This document shows, piece by piece, positions 41,169-49,461 of a stretch of 64,000 nucleotides of DNA; position 1 is the first letter of the stretch, and the number at the start of each line of letters is the position of its first letter. Under the pieces are notes generated by a model. That model saw only the letters and a program-made list of their open reading frames with translations. It was not told where the DNA came from and did no database searches. The stretch covers positions 124,001 through 188,000 of the forward strand of contig NZ_FTPO01000001.1 in the NCBI RefSeq assembly GCF_900155915.1. The letters are read 5' to 3'. Origin of the DNA: Microbacterium sp. RU33B (GTDB taxonomy: Bacteria > Actinomycetota > Actinomycetes > Actinomycetales > Microbacteriaceae). The translations under genes were made by a program, and so were the position numbers.

Positions 41169-42148
41169 AGCTCGCGCGGTGGGTCGAGGGCGGGAAGGTC
41201 AGCGAAGGCATCGTCGAGGGTGATCGTGTGGTCGCCTTCCCGGACGCGCTGACGGTCGGCGACGTGCTGGCGCAGGGGCTGGATGCGGCGCTGCGGATCG
41301 GCGAGCGGATCGATGTCTCGACCGGCACAGCCCTCGCCCAGGTCCGCCTGATCGCTCCGCTGGTCCCTTCCTCCATCCGCGACTTCGTGGCATTCGAGGA
41401 GCATGTCGAGGGGGTCAGCGCATCGGTCGACGGCAAGAGCGAGGTGGTGCCCGAGTGGTACCAGGCGCCCACCTTCTACTTCACCAACCCCCACACCGTG
41501 CTGGGCCCGGGTGACGAGGTCAGCCCGCCGGTCACCGAGCGGCTCGACTTCGAGCTCGAGGTCGCCGCGGTGATCGGCGGCGTCGTCGGCTCCAGCGGGG
41601 CGAATCTGACGCCCGATGAGGCGGCATCCCACATCTTCGGCTATACGATCATGAACGACTGGTCTGCCCGCGACCTGCAGGCACGGGAGATGAAGGTGCG
41701 TCTGGGGCCCGCCAAGGGCAAGGACTTCGGCACCGCGCTCGGGCCGTGGATCGTGACCGCCGACGAGCTCGCGCCGCACGTCGACGAGGACGGCTTCCTC
41801 GCCGTCCGCGCCGAAGTGCACGTGAACGGACGCCTCATCGGCGACGACCTCGTCTCGAACATGGGCTGGCCGTTCCCCGAGCTGGTCGCGTACGCCTCCC
41901 GCAACTCCCGTGTCGTGGCCGGCGACGTACTCGGCTCCGGCACGGTCGGCAACGGAGGATGCCTCGGTGAACTGTGGGGGCGGGCGGGCGCGCTCACGCC
42001 GCCACCGCTGGCCGAGGGCGACGACGTGCGCATGGTGGTCGACGGCATCGGAGAGCTGCGCGGTCGCGTGGGCGCCTCCGTCGCCGCGCCCGATCTCCCC
42101 ACGGCCCGCCCGCGCTCACGCGCGCGATACGCGCCGACCCGAAAGTGA
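41165..42148 (+). CDS. Fumarylacetoacetate hydrolase (FAH)-family protein
   Basis: 327 residues, second FAH paralogue of the operon. The metal site lies in LDFELEVAAVIGG, and the diagnostic loop MNDWSARDLQAREMKVRLGP with GKDFGTALGPWIVT near 190-205 places it with the ureidoglycolate-lyase/HpaG-like branch that hydrolyses C-C bonds of beta-diketone acids. It is distinct from the acylpyruvase-like protein at 37034. It overlaps the amidohydrolase gene by 4 bp and precedes the dioxygenase by 11 bp. It probably hydrolyses the ring-cleavage product. Confidence 0.87.
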   Translation: MKLARWVEGGKVSEGIVEGDRVVAFPDALTVGDVLAQGLDAALRIGERIDVSTGTALAQVRLIAPLVPSSIRDFVAFEEHVEGVSASVDGKSEVVPEWYQAPTFYFTNPHTVLGPGDEVSPPVTERLDFELEVAAVIGGVVGSSGANLTPDEAASHIFGYTIMNDWSARDLQAREMKVRLGPAKGKDFGTALGPWIVTADELAPHVDEDGFLAVRAEVHVNGRLIGDDLVSNMGWPFPELVAYASRNSRVVAGDVLGSGTVGNGGCLGELWGRAGALTPPPLAEGDDVRMVVDGIGELRGRVGASVAAPDLPTARPRSRARYAPTRK

Positions 42149-42159
42149 AGGAAACCGAC

Positions 42160-43095
42160 ATGACCGAAAGACTCGTCTCCCACCTGCGCTACGCCGCGCT
42201 CGCGGTGCCGGACTTCCAGACGGAGCGCGACTTCTTCGTCGACTACTGGGGCCTGACCGAGGTGCACGCTGAAGACGGCCTCAGCTACCTCGCCGCCGAG
42301 GGCTCGAGCGAGCCTTTCATCCTCCGCCTGCGCCGTGACGACAAGCGCATCGACCTCGTCGGGTTCGCGGTCGCGAACCGCGCCGACCTCCATGCCCTCG
42401 CCGACAAACTTCACACGGAGGGCGTGCAGTTCGTCCACGACCCGCAGGAGCTCACGGGCTTCAGCGGTGGGTACGGCTTCCGGGTGTTCGACGGCGACGG
42501 ACGCGTCCTGGAGTTCTCGACCGGCTACCAGACGCGCGAAGCGCGCAAGATCCGTGAACGCGAGCCGATCCCCGCGAAGCTCTCGCACGTGGTGTTCAAC
42601 TCCGCGAACCTCAACCAGTCGGCGCAGTGGTACATCGACCACCTCGACTTCTCGATCTCGGACTCGCTCACCCGTCCCGACGGCGCCGACATGATGCACT
42701 TCATGCGCTGCAACACGACCCACCACTCGGTCGCGATCGCGATGGGCCCGCATCACTCGCTGCACCACCTCTCCTTCGAGATGCGCGGGATCGAGGAGTG
42801 GATGCGCGGGGCGGGCAAGATCCTGCGCTCGGGGGCGCGGATGATCTGGGGTCCCGGTCGCCACAATGCCGGCGACAACACGTTCGCGTACTTCCTGAGC
42901 CCTGCCGGCAACACGATCGAGTACACCACCGAGCTGTCGGTCCTCGACGAGGAGACGTGGGAGCCGCACCGGCTCAACATCAAGGAGGTGTCCAATCAGG
43001 ATCAGTGGGGCACCGCCCAGGAGATGAGCGAGCTCATCGCCCGCGAATCCTTCAACGACATCGACAAAGGGCTGTTCGTCGCACCTCCGGTGTGA
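42160..43095 (+). CDS. Type I extradiol dioxygenase (VOC superfamily)
   Basis: 311 residues, two-domain vicinal-oxygen-chelate protein. The second domain has the three metal ligands His143 (KLSHVVFN), His203 (LHHLSFE) and Glu254 (NTIEYTTE), with spacing close to 2,3-dihydroxybiphenyl dioxygenase. The enzyme should open a catechol-type ring next to the diol. GAAGGAAACC precedes the ATG at 42160. Flanking FAH hydrolases and the flavin monooxygenase make a self-contained meta-cleavage module separate from the lig pathway. The aromatic substrate is not identified. Confidence 0.88.
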   Translation: MTERLVSHLRYAALAVPDFQTERDFFVDYWGLTEVHAEDGLSYLAAEGSSEPFILRLRRDDKRIDLVGFAVANRADLHALADKLHTEGVQFVHDPQELTGFSGGYGFRVFDGDGRVLEFSTGYQTREARKIREREPIPAKLSHVVFNSANLNQSAQWYIDHLDFSISDSLTRPDGADMMHFMRCNTTHHSVAIAMGPHHSLHHLSFEMRGIEEWMRGAGKILRSGARMIWGPGRHNAGDNTFAYFLSPAGNTIEYTTELSVLDEETWEPHRLNIKEVSNQDQWGTAQEMSELIARESFNDIDKGLFVAPPV

Positions 43096-43123
43096 ACGAC
43101 GGCGGTACAGAGGAGACTGTGGC

Positions 43124-43642
43124 ATGACACGCATCCACTTCGCCGTGGACCACGGCGGCTACGAACTCGGCCGTGCGCTGGAGGCGCGCGCAAGAACAGC
43201 CGGACACGACGTCGTCTGGCATGGTGCCGAAAGCCTCGATCCCGGTGACGACTACCCCCTCTTCGCGATCGCCGTCGGAGCGGCGGTCGTGAAGGATCAG
43301 GATGCCGGAATCGACGCGTTCGGGGTCCTCGTCCTCGACGAGGGCGCTGCAGGAGTCGTCGCGGCGAACAAGGTGAACGGTGCGCGCGCCATCCAGGCCG
43401 CCTCGCCCCGCGCCGCCGCGAACGCCCGCGAGGTCGTCGATGCCAATGTCCTGGTACTGGAGGGCATCGCGTTCGAGGAGAACGCCTGGCTCACGATCAG
43501 CGCTTTCGTGACGACCTCCCTTCCGCACGACGTCGCTCGCGGGCGGCAGATCCTCCAGATCGAGGAGTACGAGAACGCCGGCACCATCGAGGGCTGGGCG
43601 ATCCAACTCGAGCCGGAGCAGGTGCCCGTCCGGCGCGAGTGA
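43124..43642 (+). CDS. RpiB/LacAB-like sugar isomerase with changed active site
   Basis: 172 residues, RpiB fold, slightly longer than RpiB (about 150). The N-terminal HFAVDHGGYELG carries the DHGG motif, and VAANKVNGARA matches the RpiB phosphate loop. The catalytic Cys of RpiB (in ICGTG) is missing: the equivalent segment is LVLDEGAAG, with Leu71 at the Cys position. It may therefore be an isomerase with another base or a different substrate. It is the last gene of the 37-43.6 kb run; GAGGAG precedes its ATG. A sugar function here links aromatic and sugar breakdown. Confidence 0.75.
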   Translation: MTRIHFAVDHGGYELGRALEARARTAGHDVVWHGAESLDPGDDYPLFAIAVGAAVVKDQDAGIDAFGVLVLDEGAAGVVAANKVNGARAIQAASPRAAANAREVVDANVLVLEGIAFEENAWLTISAFVTTSLPHDVARGRQILQIEEYENAGTIEGWAIQLEPEQVPVRRE

Positions 43643-43668
43643 CCGGCGTCGCGGCGGGCGTTGTTAGG

Positions 43669-43697
43669 TTGATTTTCGACATAAGAATGCCTAGAAT
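43669..43697 (+). promoter_or_regulatory. Promoter of the MFS-oxidase operon with operator overlap
   Basis: TTGATT (43669-43674) and TAGAAT (43692-43697) are spaced by 17 bp. A member of the 23-bp repeat family (43663-43685) overlaps the -35 element and spacer; on the minus strand its good half reads CTTATGTCG followed by AAAAT. The arrangement resembles that at 26317. The leader to the MFS start is about 85 nt, in which nothing else was recognised. Confidence 0.6.
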
Positions 43698-43787
43698 GGA
43701 CGTGACGTCGGGATCCATCGGATCCGATCTGACCCGTGAAGCGGCGGGCCAGGCACACACGGTCGCGTCGACGACCCGATCCATCGG

Positions 43788-45299
43788 GTGACCTCGCATA
43801 TGCCGCTCTCTCCGTGGAGGCTCCGCCTCCTCATCGCCTCCCTGCTGACCGTCTCCTTCCTCGGCGCGCTCGACCACACGGTCGTGTCGACGTCCCTCGC
43901 CACGATCACGGGTGATCTCGGCGCCGTGGAGCAGATGAGCTGGGTGATCGTCTCCTACACCCTCGCGAGCACGGTCCTCCTGCCGGTGCTCGGCAAGTTG
44001 GCCGATCTCGTCGGCGCGCGCCTGGTGTTCCTCTCGAGCCTCGCGCTGTTCATCGTGGCCTCGCTGTTCTGCGGGTTGGCCCAGGACATCACCCAGCTCG
44101 CCCTCGCTCGCATCGCGCAGGGCATCGGCTCGGCGGGACTGCATCTCATGCCGCAGACGATCGTCGGCGAGGTGACGTCACCGCGCGAGCGTCCGAAGGT
44201 CATGTCATGGATCGGCGCGGCGTTCCCGATCGCGATCCTGGTCGGACCTCTGGCGGGCGGGCTCATCACGGATGCGTGGGGATGGCGCTGGATCTTCTGG
44301 ATCAACATCCCGGTGGGGCTCGTGGCCCTCGCGCTCGCCATGGTCGCCGTGCCGCACATCGCGGGGCGCTCCGGGAGGCGGTTCGACATCGCCGGCGCAC
44401 TCGTGCTCGGTGTGACCGTGACCTCGTTCGTCCTCGCGGCCAGTTGGGCTGCGACGGATGGACTCGACGGCGGCTTCCCCCTCCTCGTCGCAGCCCTCGT
44501 GGCTGCCGTGGGCCTGGTCGTGTTCATCGTCATCGAGCTGCGGGTGTCCGAGCCAGTCGTGCCGCTGCGCCACTTCGCGCACCGGACGATCCTCGTGTGC
44601 ATCGTGCTGTCCACCGTCATCGGCGTGGGGCTCTTCTCGGTGGTCTCGTACGTGCCCACCTACATCCAGATGGCGTACCGGACGTCAGCGACGGTGTCGG
44701 GCCTCGTGCCGATCGCGACGGTGTTCGGGATGCTGGTCTCGAGTCTGCTGACGGGCTGGCTCGCGAGCCGCTCCGGTCGCTACCGCATCTTCCCGGTCGC
44801 CGGCACCGCAATGGCCGCGATCGGTCTGCTCATCATGTCTCAGCTCCCGCCCGGACTGCCGCTGTGGGTGCCGATGGCGGCGATGGGCCTGGTGGGCATC
44901 GGCACCGGCGCCTTCATGAACATCATCGTGGCTGTCGCTCAGAGCGCCGCATCGCGCAGCGACACCGGCAGCGTGACGGCGACGGTCTCGCTCGTGCGCC
45001 AGGTGGGATCGACCACCGCGACCGCGATCGTCGGTGGTCTGGTCGGCGTCGGGATCACGATGGGGCTTCCTGCGGCACTGGATGCCGCCACGCTCACCCC
45101 CGCTGCGGTGCACGCCGCATCCGCGGCGGTGCAGGCCGATGTCGCGGCGCTGTACTCCAGCGTCATGGCGCCGATCTTCCTCGGCCTCGCCGTGACCTAC
45201 GCGATCGGCGTCATCGCGGCGCTCCTGCTTCCCGACGGCCGCCTCTCCGACGAGCGCGATGCCGCGTCCGTGACCCAGGCCGAACCCGCCATCGCCTGA
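43788..45299 (+). CDS. MFS transporter, DHA2 (14-TMS) family
   Basis: 503 residues, about 14 hydrophobic segments. Motif C-like and motif A-like signatures include GALDHTVVSTSLATITGDLG near the N-terminus and LGKLADLVGARLVF (motif A) near 65-80. The family exports drugs and other amphipathic compounds by proton antiport. Linkage with a C-glycoside oxidase candidate 39 bp downstream suggests transport of the glycoside or aglycone, either uptake or relief of toxicity. The start may be GTG at 43788 or ATG at 43800. Confidence 0.88.
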   Translation: MTSHMPLSPWRLRLLIASLLTVSFLGALDHTVVSTSLATITGDLGAVEQMSWVIVSYTLASTVLLPVLGKLADLVGARLVFLSSLALFIVASLFCGLAQDITQLALARIAQGIGSAGLHLMPQTIVGEVTSPRERPKVMSWIGAAFPIAILVGPLAGGLITDAWGWRWIFWINIPVGLVALALAMVAVPHIAGRSGRRFDIAGALVLGVTVTSFVLAASWAATDGLDGGFPLLVAALVAAVGLVVFIVIELRVSEPVVPLRHFAHRTILVCIVLSTVIGVGLFSVVSYVPTYIQMAYRTSATVSGLVPIATVFGMLVSSLLTGWLASRSGRYRIFPVAGTAMAAIGLLIMSQLPPGLPLWVPMAAMGLVGIGTGAFMNIIVAVAQSAASRSDTGSVTATVSLVRQVGSTTATAIVGGLVGVGITMGLPAALDAATLTPAAVHAASAAVQADVAALYSSVMAPIFLGLAVTYAIGVIAALLLPDGRLSDERDAASVTQAEPAIA

Positions 45300-45338
45300 A
45301 GCCCCACCCTCGAACACCGCCCTCGAAGAGGAGAAGCC

Positions 45339-46946
45339 ATGTCCCACCACCCCACGATCGCGATCGTCGGCTCCGGCCCGATCGGCGCAACCTACGCACG
45401 GAAATTGCTCGAAGGGCTGCCGCACGCGCGCGTCGTCATGTTCGAAGCGGGCCCCCAGCTCACCGAGCGACCGGGCGAGAGCGTCCGCAACATCCAGGAT
45501 CCCGATGCGAAGGCGAGAGCGCGCGAGATGTCGCAAGGACCGCAGGCGGGAGACCTTCGCGAGTCGCTCGGCATCCCGTCGGCGACCGTCGTCGAGGGCA
45601 TGTTCACGGCGCGGCAGGGCACCCACCTCTTCGACTTCGGAGGCGAGGGCTCGGCGCACGCGCCGACCTTCGCAGCCGCAGCCGGCGCGACCAATGTCGG
45701 CGGTCAGGGTTCCCACTGGACGTGCGCGACCCCGGCGCCCGCCTTCAGCGAGAAGATCCCCTTCATCTCAGACGCCGAGTGGGAGGACTTGATCGGCGAG
45801 GCGAGGAATCTGCTGCACGTCCAGGATGCCGCCTTCGCGGACTCCGCGGTGGGTGCCGCCATCCGATCGCTGCTTGCGGAGGAGTTCGCCGATGAACTGC
45901 CGGAGGGGTACGGCGTCAGCACCCTGCCCGTTTCCGGCGATCCGCAGCCGGACGGGTCCATGCGCTGGGGTGGCACCGACTTCGTGCTCGGCCCGCTCAT
46001 CGATTCCTCCTCACCTCTGAGTGAGCGCTTCGAACTGCGCAACCTGACGCTCGTGCGCCGCATCGATCGCGACGGCGACACAGTGACGGGCGTCACGGTC
46101 GAGGATCTGCGCACGCGGGAGATCGGGTCCGTCGCAGCCGATGTCGTCGTGGTCGCGGCGGACGCCTTCCGCTCGCCGCAGCTGCTGTGGGCGTCCGGCA
46201 TCCGCCCCGCCGCGCTGGGAAGGTACCTCACCGAACACCCCGTCGTGATCACGACGGTCGCCCTCGACGCCGAGAAGATGAGCCGCTTCGCTACGGAGGA
46301 TCAGCTGGATGCCGAGCTCGCGCAGCGCGCGAAGCACGCGGCAGACCCGGTCGCGGCGGTCAACCGCATCCCGTTCTCCGAGCCACGCCACCCGTTCTCT
46401 CTGCAGGTCATGTACTCCGAGAACACCCCGTTCCCGCTGCCCGAGGACAGCCCCTTCGTCGGCAACCGGTGGGGATTCGTCAACATGGGCAACGGCCTGC
46501 GCAAGCGGCCGCGCGTCGAGGACGGTCTCACGTTCACCGACGACGAGCTCGACTACCGCGGGTTCCCCAACTTCACCGTCGACTACGAGCTGACAGACGC
46601 AGAACTCAGCGAGATCGAGGCAGCAACGGCCGACCTCCGTCGTGTCGGCGAGACGCTCGGCGTCTTCGTCGCGGAGCCGCGCCTCATGCCGAACGGCTCG
46701 AGCCTGCACTACATGGGCACGATGCGCATGGGCGAGGTCGATGACGGGACCTCCGTCGCCGACCCGTACTCCCGCGTGTGGGGCGTGGACGGTCTCGTCG
46801 TCGGAGGCAACGCGCTGATTCCGACGGCGAACGCGATGAACCCGACGCTCATGAGCGTCGCGATCGCCGTTCGCGGTGCGCGCAAGGTGATCGAGGAGCT
46901 GTCCGCAGACGACGCGGAGTCGACGCCAATCGAGTCGACGGCGTAG
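45339..46946 (+). CDS. Second GMC oxidoreductase, C-glycoside 3-oxidase-like
   Basis: 535 residues. The N-terminal FAD motif is IAIVGSGPIGATYARKLLEG, and the flavin-contact segment is GATNVGGQGSHWTCATP. Catalytic His457 (SLHYMG) and Asn501 (MNPTLMS) are spaced exactly as in the 24751 protein (44 residues). It differs from that paralogue in the central substrate domain and has an acidic tail. Most likely it oxidises C3 of a different C- or O-glycoside. GAAGAGGAG precedes the ATG. It is cotranscribed with the MFS gene and ends convergent with the LacI gene. Confidence 0.82.
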   Translation: MSHHPTIAIVGSGPIGATYARKLLEGLPHARVVMFEAGPQLTERPGESVRNIQDPDAKARAREMSQGPQAGDLRESLGIPSATVVEGMFTARQGTHLFDFGGEGSAHAPTFAAAAGATNVGGQGSHWTCATPAPAFSEKIPFISDAEWEDLIGEARNLLHVQDAAFADSAVGAAIRSLLAEEFADELPEGYGVSTLPVSGDPQPDGSMRWGGTDFVLGPLIDSSSPLSERFELRNLTLVRRIDRDGDTVTGVTVEDLRTREIGSVAADVVVVAADAFRSPQLLWASGIRPAALGRYLTEHPVVITTVALDAEKMSRFATEDQLDAELAQRAKHAADPVAAVNRIPFSEPRHPFSLQVMYSENTPFPLPEDSPFVGNRWGFVNMGNGLRKRPRVEDGLTFTDDELDYRGFPNFTVDYELTDAELSEIEAATADLRRVGETLGVFVAEPRLMPNGSSLHYMGTMRMGEVDDGTSVADPYSRVWGVDGLVVGGNALIPTANAMNPTLMSVAIAVRGARKVIEELSADDAESTPIESTA

Positions 46947-46957
46947 CCACCGTCACC

Positions 46958-47995
46958 TCATGCCGGACGCAGAACGGCTTCTGAAGACTGACGCACCGCG
47001 AGCCACGTCGGAATCAGCTCGACGCCTGCCGGACCTCGTCCACCTTCCATCGCTTCGAGCAGCCTGTTGGCCGCCCTCCGCCCTACTTCCTCGAGGTTCA
47101 GGTCGACGGTGGTCAGTGGCGGTCGCGACGCTTCTGCGATCACGTTCCAGTTATCGACTCCGACGACGCCGATATCGTCTGGCGAGCGAAGGCCGGCCTC
47201 GCGGATCCCTTCTGTGATTCCCCGGGCGATCTGATCGCTCGCCGCGAAGACCCCATCGACGGGGTGCGACGAATTGACCAGGCGCGCCGCAGCGTCTCGG
47301 CCCCAGCGCTCGCTCCACTCGCCGAAGAGCGCGGTGCCGAGCACGGGCTGCAATCCGGCAGCCTGCAGAGCGCGCATGGCCCCATCCAGGCGGTGCTGGC
47401 TTGCGACATGCCGCTCCGGGCCCATGACCACGGCGATGTCGCGTCTGCCGGTCGCCAAGAGGTGATTGACGGCATCGATGGCACCGGTGGTGTCGTCGTA
47501 GGTCACCGACACGTCGTCGAGATGGTCCGATACTGTCACGGCGTACACGACAGGAACGTTGACCGCGGTTCGCAACGAGGGGCGGACGTTGCGGGAATGA
47601 CCTGTGACGATGATGCCGTCCACCCTCCGTGCTGTGAGGGTCCGGAGGTAGTGCTGTTCGCGGATCGGGTCTCCTCGGCTTTCGCACAGCAGCATCGAAA
47701 GCTGTCCAGCGCCGAGCGCGTCTTCGGCTCCTGCCAGAAGCGGGAGCGTGAACCGACCCCAGTCGTCGGTGCTCAGAATGCCGACTGTGTAGCTCCGTCC
47801 GCTCAACAGGCCGCGTGCCAATTGATTGGGCTGGAAGTTCAGCTCACGGGCAGACTGGAGAACCCGCTGGCGGGTCTCAGGGCGAAGCTGCCCGGTTCCA
47901 TTAACCGCCTTGGAGACAGTGCTGATGGATACACCTGCGCGAGCTGCTACCTCAGCCACGGTGACCGGCCGGTTGGGCCGCGAGCTCGTCTCCAT
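46958..47995 (-). CDS. LacI-family transcriptional regulator
   Basis: 345 residues. The N-terminal helix-turn-helix (VTVAEVAARAGVSISTVSKA, then VNGTG) is canonical, followed by the hinge and a periplasmic-binding-like effector domain. Divergent from an ABC sugar importer with GH127 and GH31, it is the expected repressor of that operon, released by an imported arabinoside or xyloside. The ATG at 47995 is chosen because it directly precedes the helix-turn-helix; no strong ribosome site is visible, and an out-of-frame ATG lies just upstream. Confidence 0.9.
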   Translation of the reverse strand: METSSRPNRPVTVAEVAARAGVSISTVSKAVNGTGQLRPETRQRVLQSARELNFQPNQLARGLLSGRSYTVGILSTDDWGRFTLPLLAGAEDALGAGQLSMLLCESRGDPIREQHYLRTLTARRVDGIIVTGHSRNVRPSLRTAVNVPVVYAVTVSDHLDDVSVTYDDTTGAIDAVNHLLATGRRDIAVVMGPERHVASQHRLDGAMRALQAAGLQPVLGTALFGEWSERWGRDAAARLVNSSHPVDGVFAASDQIARGITEGIREAGLRSPDDIGVVGVDNWNVIAEASRPPLTTVDLNLEEVGRRAANRLLEAMEGGRGPAGVELIPTWLAVRQSSEAVLRPA

Positions 47996-48132
47996 TCGGT
48001 CACCATAGAGCCTTTCTGGTACTTTCCGCAATTCGGAAAATCCTGGCGAGGTTGACGGCCGAAAACGCCGCAAATTACTTTAGGAAAACCAATTCCGTTC
48101 GGGGGTGGTTTCCCTCAATTCAAAGGAGAATG
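47996..48132. promoter_or_regulatory. LacI-controlled divergent promoter region
   Basis: An inverted repeat TTTCCGCAATTCGGAAA occupies 48023-48039 (6-bp arms, 5-bp centre). A plus-strand promoter is suggested by TTGACG (48052-48057) and TACTTT (48076-48081). A second short repeat, GGAAAACCAATTCC, follows at 48083-48096. Both repeats are plausible operators for the LacI-type regulator. AAAGGAG at 48122-48128 is the ribosome site for the lipoprotein gene. Confidence 0.55.
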
Positions 48133-49395
48133 ATGAAACGTGCACTGGCTGCGATGGCAGCAGCAGGGGCCCTCGTGCTGCTGGCCGGATGTGCAGGCTC
48201 AGGGGGAGGAGATGAAGAGTCGGCTTCGGAGCTCACGATGTGGGTGCGCCCCGATGGATCCATCTCGCAAGCCCTCGTCGACGAGTACAACGCAACCCAC
48301 GACACGCAGATCAAGCTGACCGTTGTGCCTGGCGACTCGTACCTGCAGAAGGTGGCGACCGCGGCGGGCAGCAATTCGCTACCCGATCTTCTCGCGTCGG
48401 ATGTCGTCTACGCACCCAACTACGTCGACCAGGGTCTCTATCAGGATCTGACGGACCGCATCGAGGAGCTGCCCTTCGTGGACAGCCTCGTTCCGTCTCA
48501 TCTGGAGGCGGCCAGCAAGGACGGCCAGATGTACGCCGTGCCCCACATCGTGGACAACTCGCTCATCCTGTACAACAAGGACCTGTACGTCGCCGCGGGG
48601 CTGGACCCGGAGGTGCCTCCGACGAGCTTCGACGAGATGTACGAGCAGGCGAAGGCCATTCGTGACAGCGCTGGTGGAGACACGTACGGCTTCTACTTCG
48701 CAGGCAACTGCGGCGGGTGCAATCTGTACACGCTCACCCCCTACCTGGCCGCCGCCGACGAGCCGCCGCTGATGGAGGACGGTGCCGTGGCCAACCTTGA
48801 CACGCAGCCGATGCGCGACGTCATGGATCTGTATCAGCGGATGTACGAAGAAGGTATCGCGCCGACCTCATCGGCCAATGAAGATGGGTCGACTTGGACG
48901 GCCGGCTTCGTGTCCGGTTCCATCGGCATTCTTCCGGCGGGTAGCTTCGTGATGGAGACCCTTCGCCAGGAAGCCGACTTCGAGTGGGGAGTCGCCCCGC
49001 TCCCCGCCCCCGACGGCGCATCTTCGTCTTCGTTCGTGGGTGGCGATGTCATCGGCGTCACCCGCAGCTCGAAGAACATCGACGCTGCCTGGGACTTCAT
49101 CCAGTGGTCGCTGTCTGATGAAGCGCAGGTCGACGTGCTCGCGAAGATCGGCACGTGGCCGGTGCGCGTCGATCTCGCCGACAACGAGTACACCTCGAAG
49201 GATCCGCGTTCGGTCGAAGCTGTCGAGATGCTCGCAGACGGGTACACCGCGAAGTCGCTCAAGACCGGGGAGATCTTCAACGAATCCACCGGACCGTGGA
49301 CGCAGAACCTCCGCGCTGTGATCGTCAACGGAGAGGACTCGGCCACAGGTTCGGCTGCGCTGCAGGAGTCGGTGCAGAAGCTTCTCGACGACTAG
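48133..49395 (+). CDS. ABC transporter sugar-binding lipoprotein
   Basis: 420 residues. The signal peptide ends in VLLAGC, a clear lipobox, with a Gly/Ser-rich linker. The remainder is a type I solute-binding protein (ELTMWVRPDGSISQALVDEY; LPAGSFVMETLRQ). Of two adjacent ATGs, 48133 gives better spacing to AAAGGAG than 48130. Two permeases follow. The binding protein would deliver arabino- or xylo-oligosaccharides, judging from GH127 and GH31 downstream. It is not closely similar to the lipoprotein at 16183. Confidence 0.92.
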   Translation: MKRALAAMAAAGALVLLAGCAGSGGGDEESASELTMWVRPDGSISQALVDEYNATHDTQIKLTVVPGDSYLQKVATAAGSNSLPDLLASDVVYAPNYVDQGLYQDLTDRIEELPFVDSLVPSHLEAASKDGQMYAVPHIVDNSLILYNKDLYVAAGLDPEVPPTSFDEMYEQAKAIRDSAGGDTYGFYFAGNCGGCNLYTLTPYLAAADEPPLMEDGAVANLDTQPMRDVMDLYQRMYEEGIAPTSSANEDGSTWTAGFVSGSIGILPAGSFVMETLRQEADFEWGVAPLPAPDGASSSSFVGGDVIGVTRSSKNIDAAWDFIQWSLSDEAQVDVLAKIGTWPVRVDLADNEYTSKDPRSVEAVEMLADGYTAKSLKTGEIFNESTGPWTQNLRAVIVNGEDSATGSAALQESVQKLLDD

Positions 49396-49402
49396 TCAGC
49401 GG

Positions 49403-49435
49403 TTGGGGGCGGCGCGTTGCGGGCGCCGCCCCCAA
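49403..49435 (+). terminator. Strong 13-bp GC hairpin after the lipoprotein gene
   Basis: TTGGGGGCGGCGC (49403-49415) pairs perfectly with GCGCCGCCCCCAA (49423-49435) around a 7-nt loop. There is no U-run. In binding-protein operons this position commonly carries a hairpin that stabilises upstream mRNA or partly stops transcription, so that binding protein exceeds permease. It parallels the hairpin at 16132. Confidence 0.65.
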
Positions 49436-49461
49436 TCAATACCCGAAAGCAAGGAGTTCCT

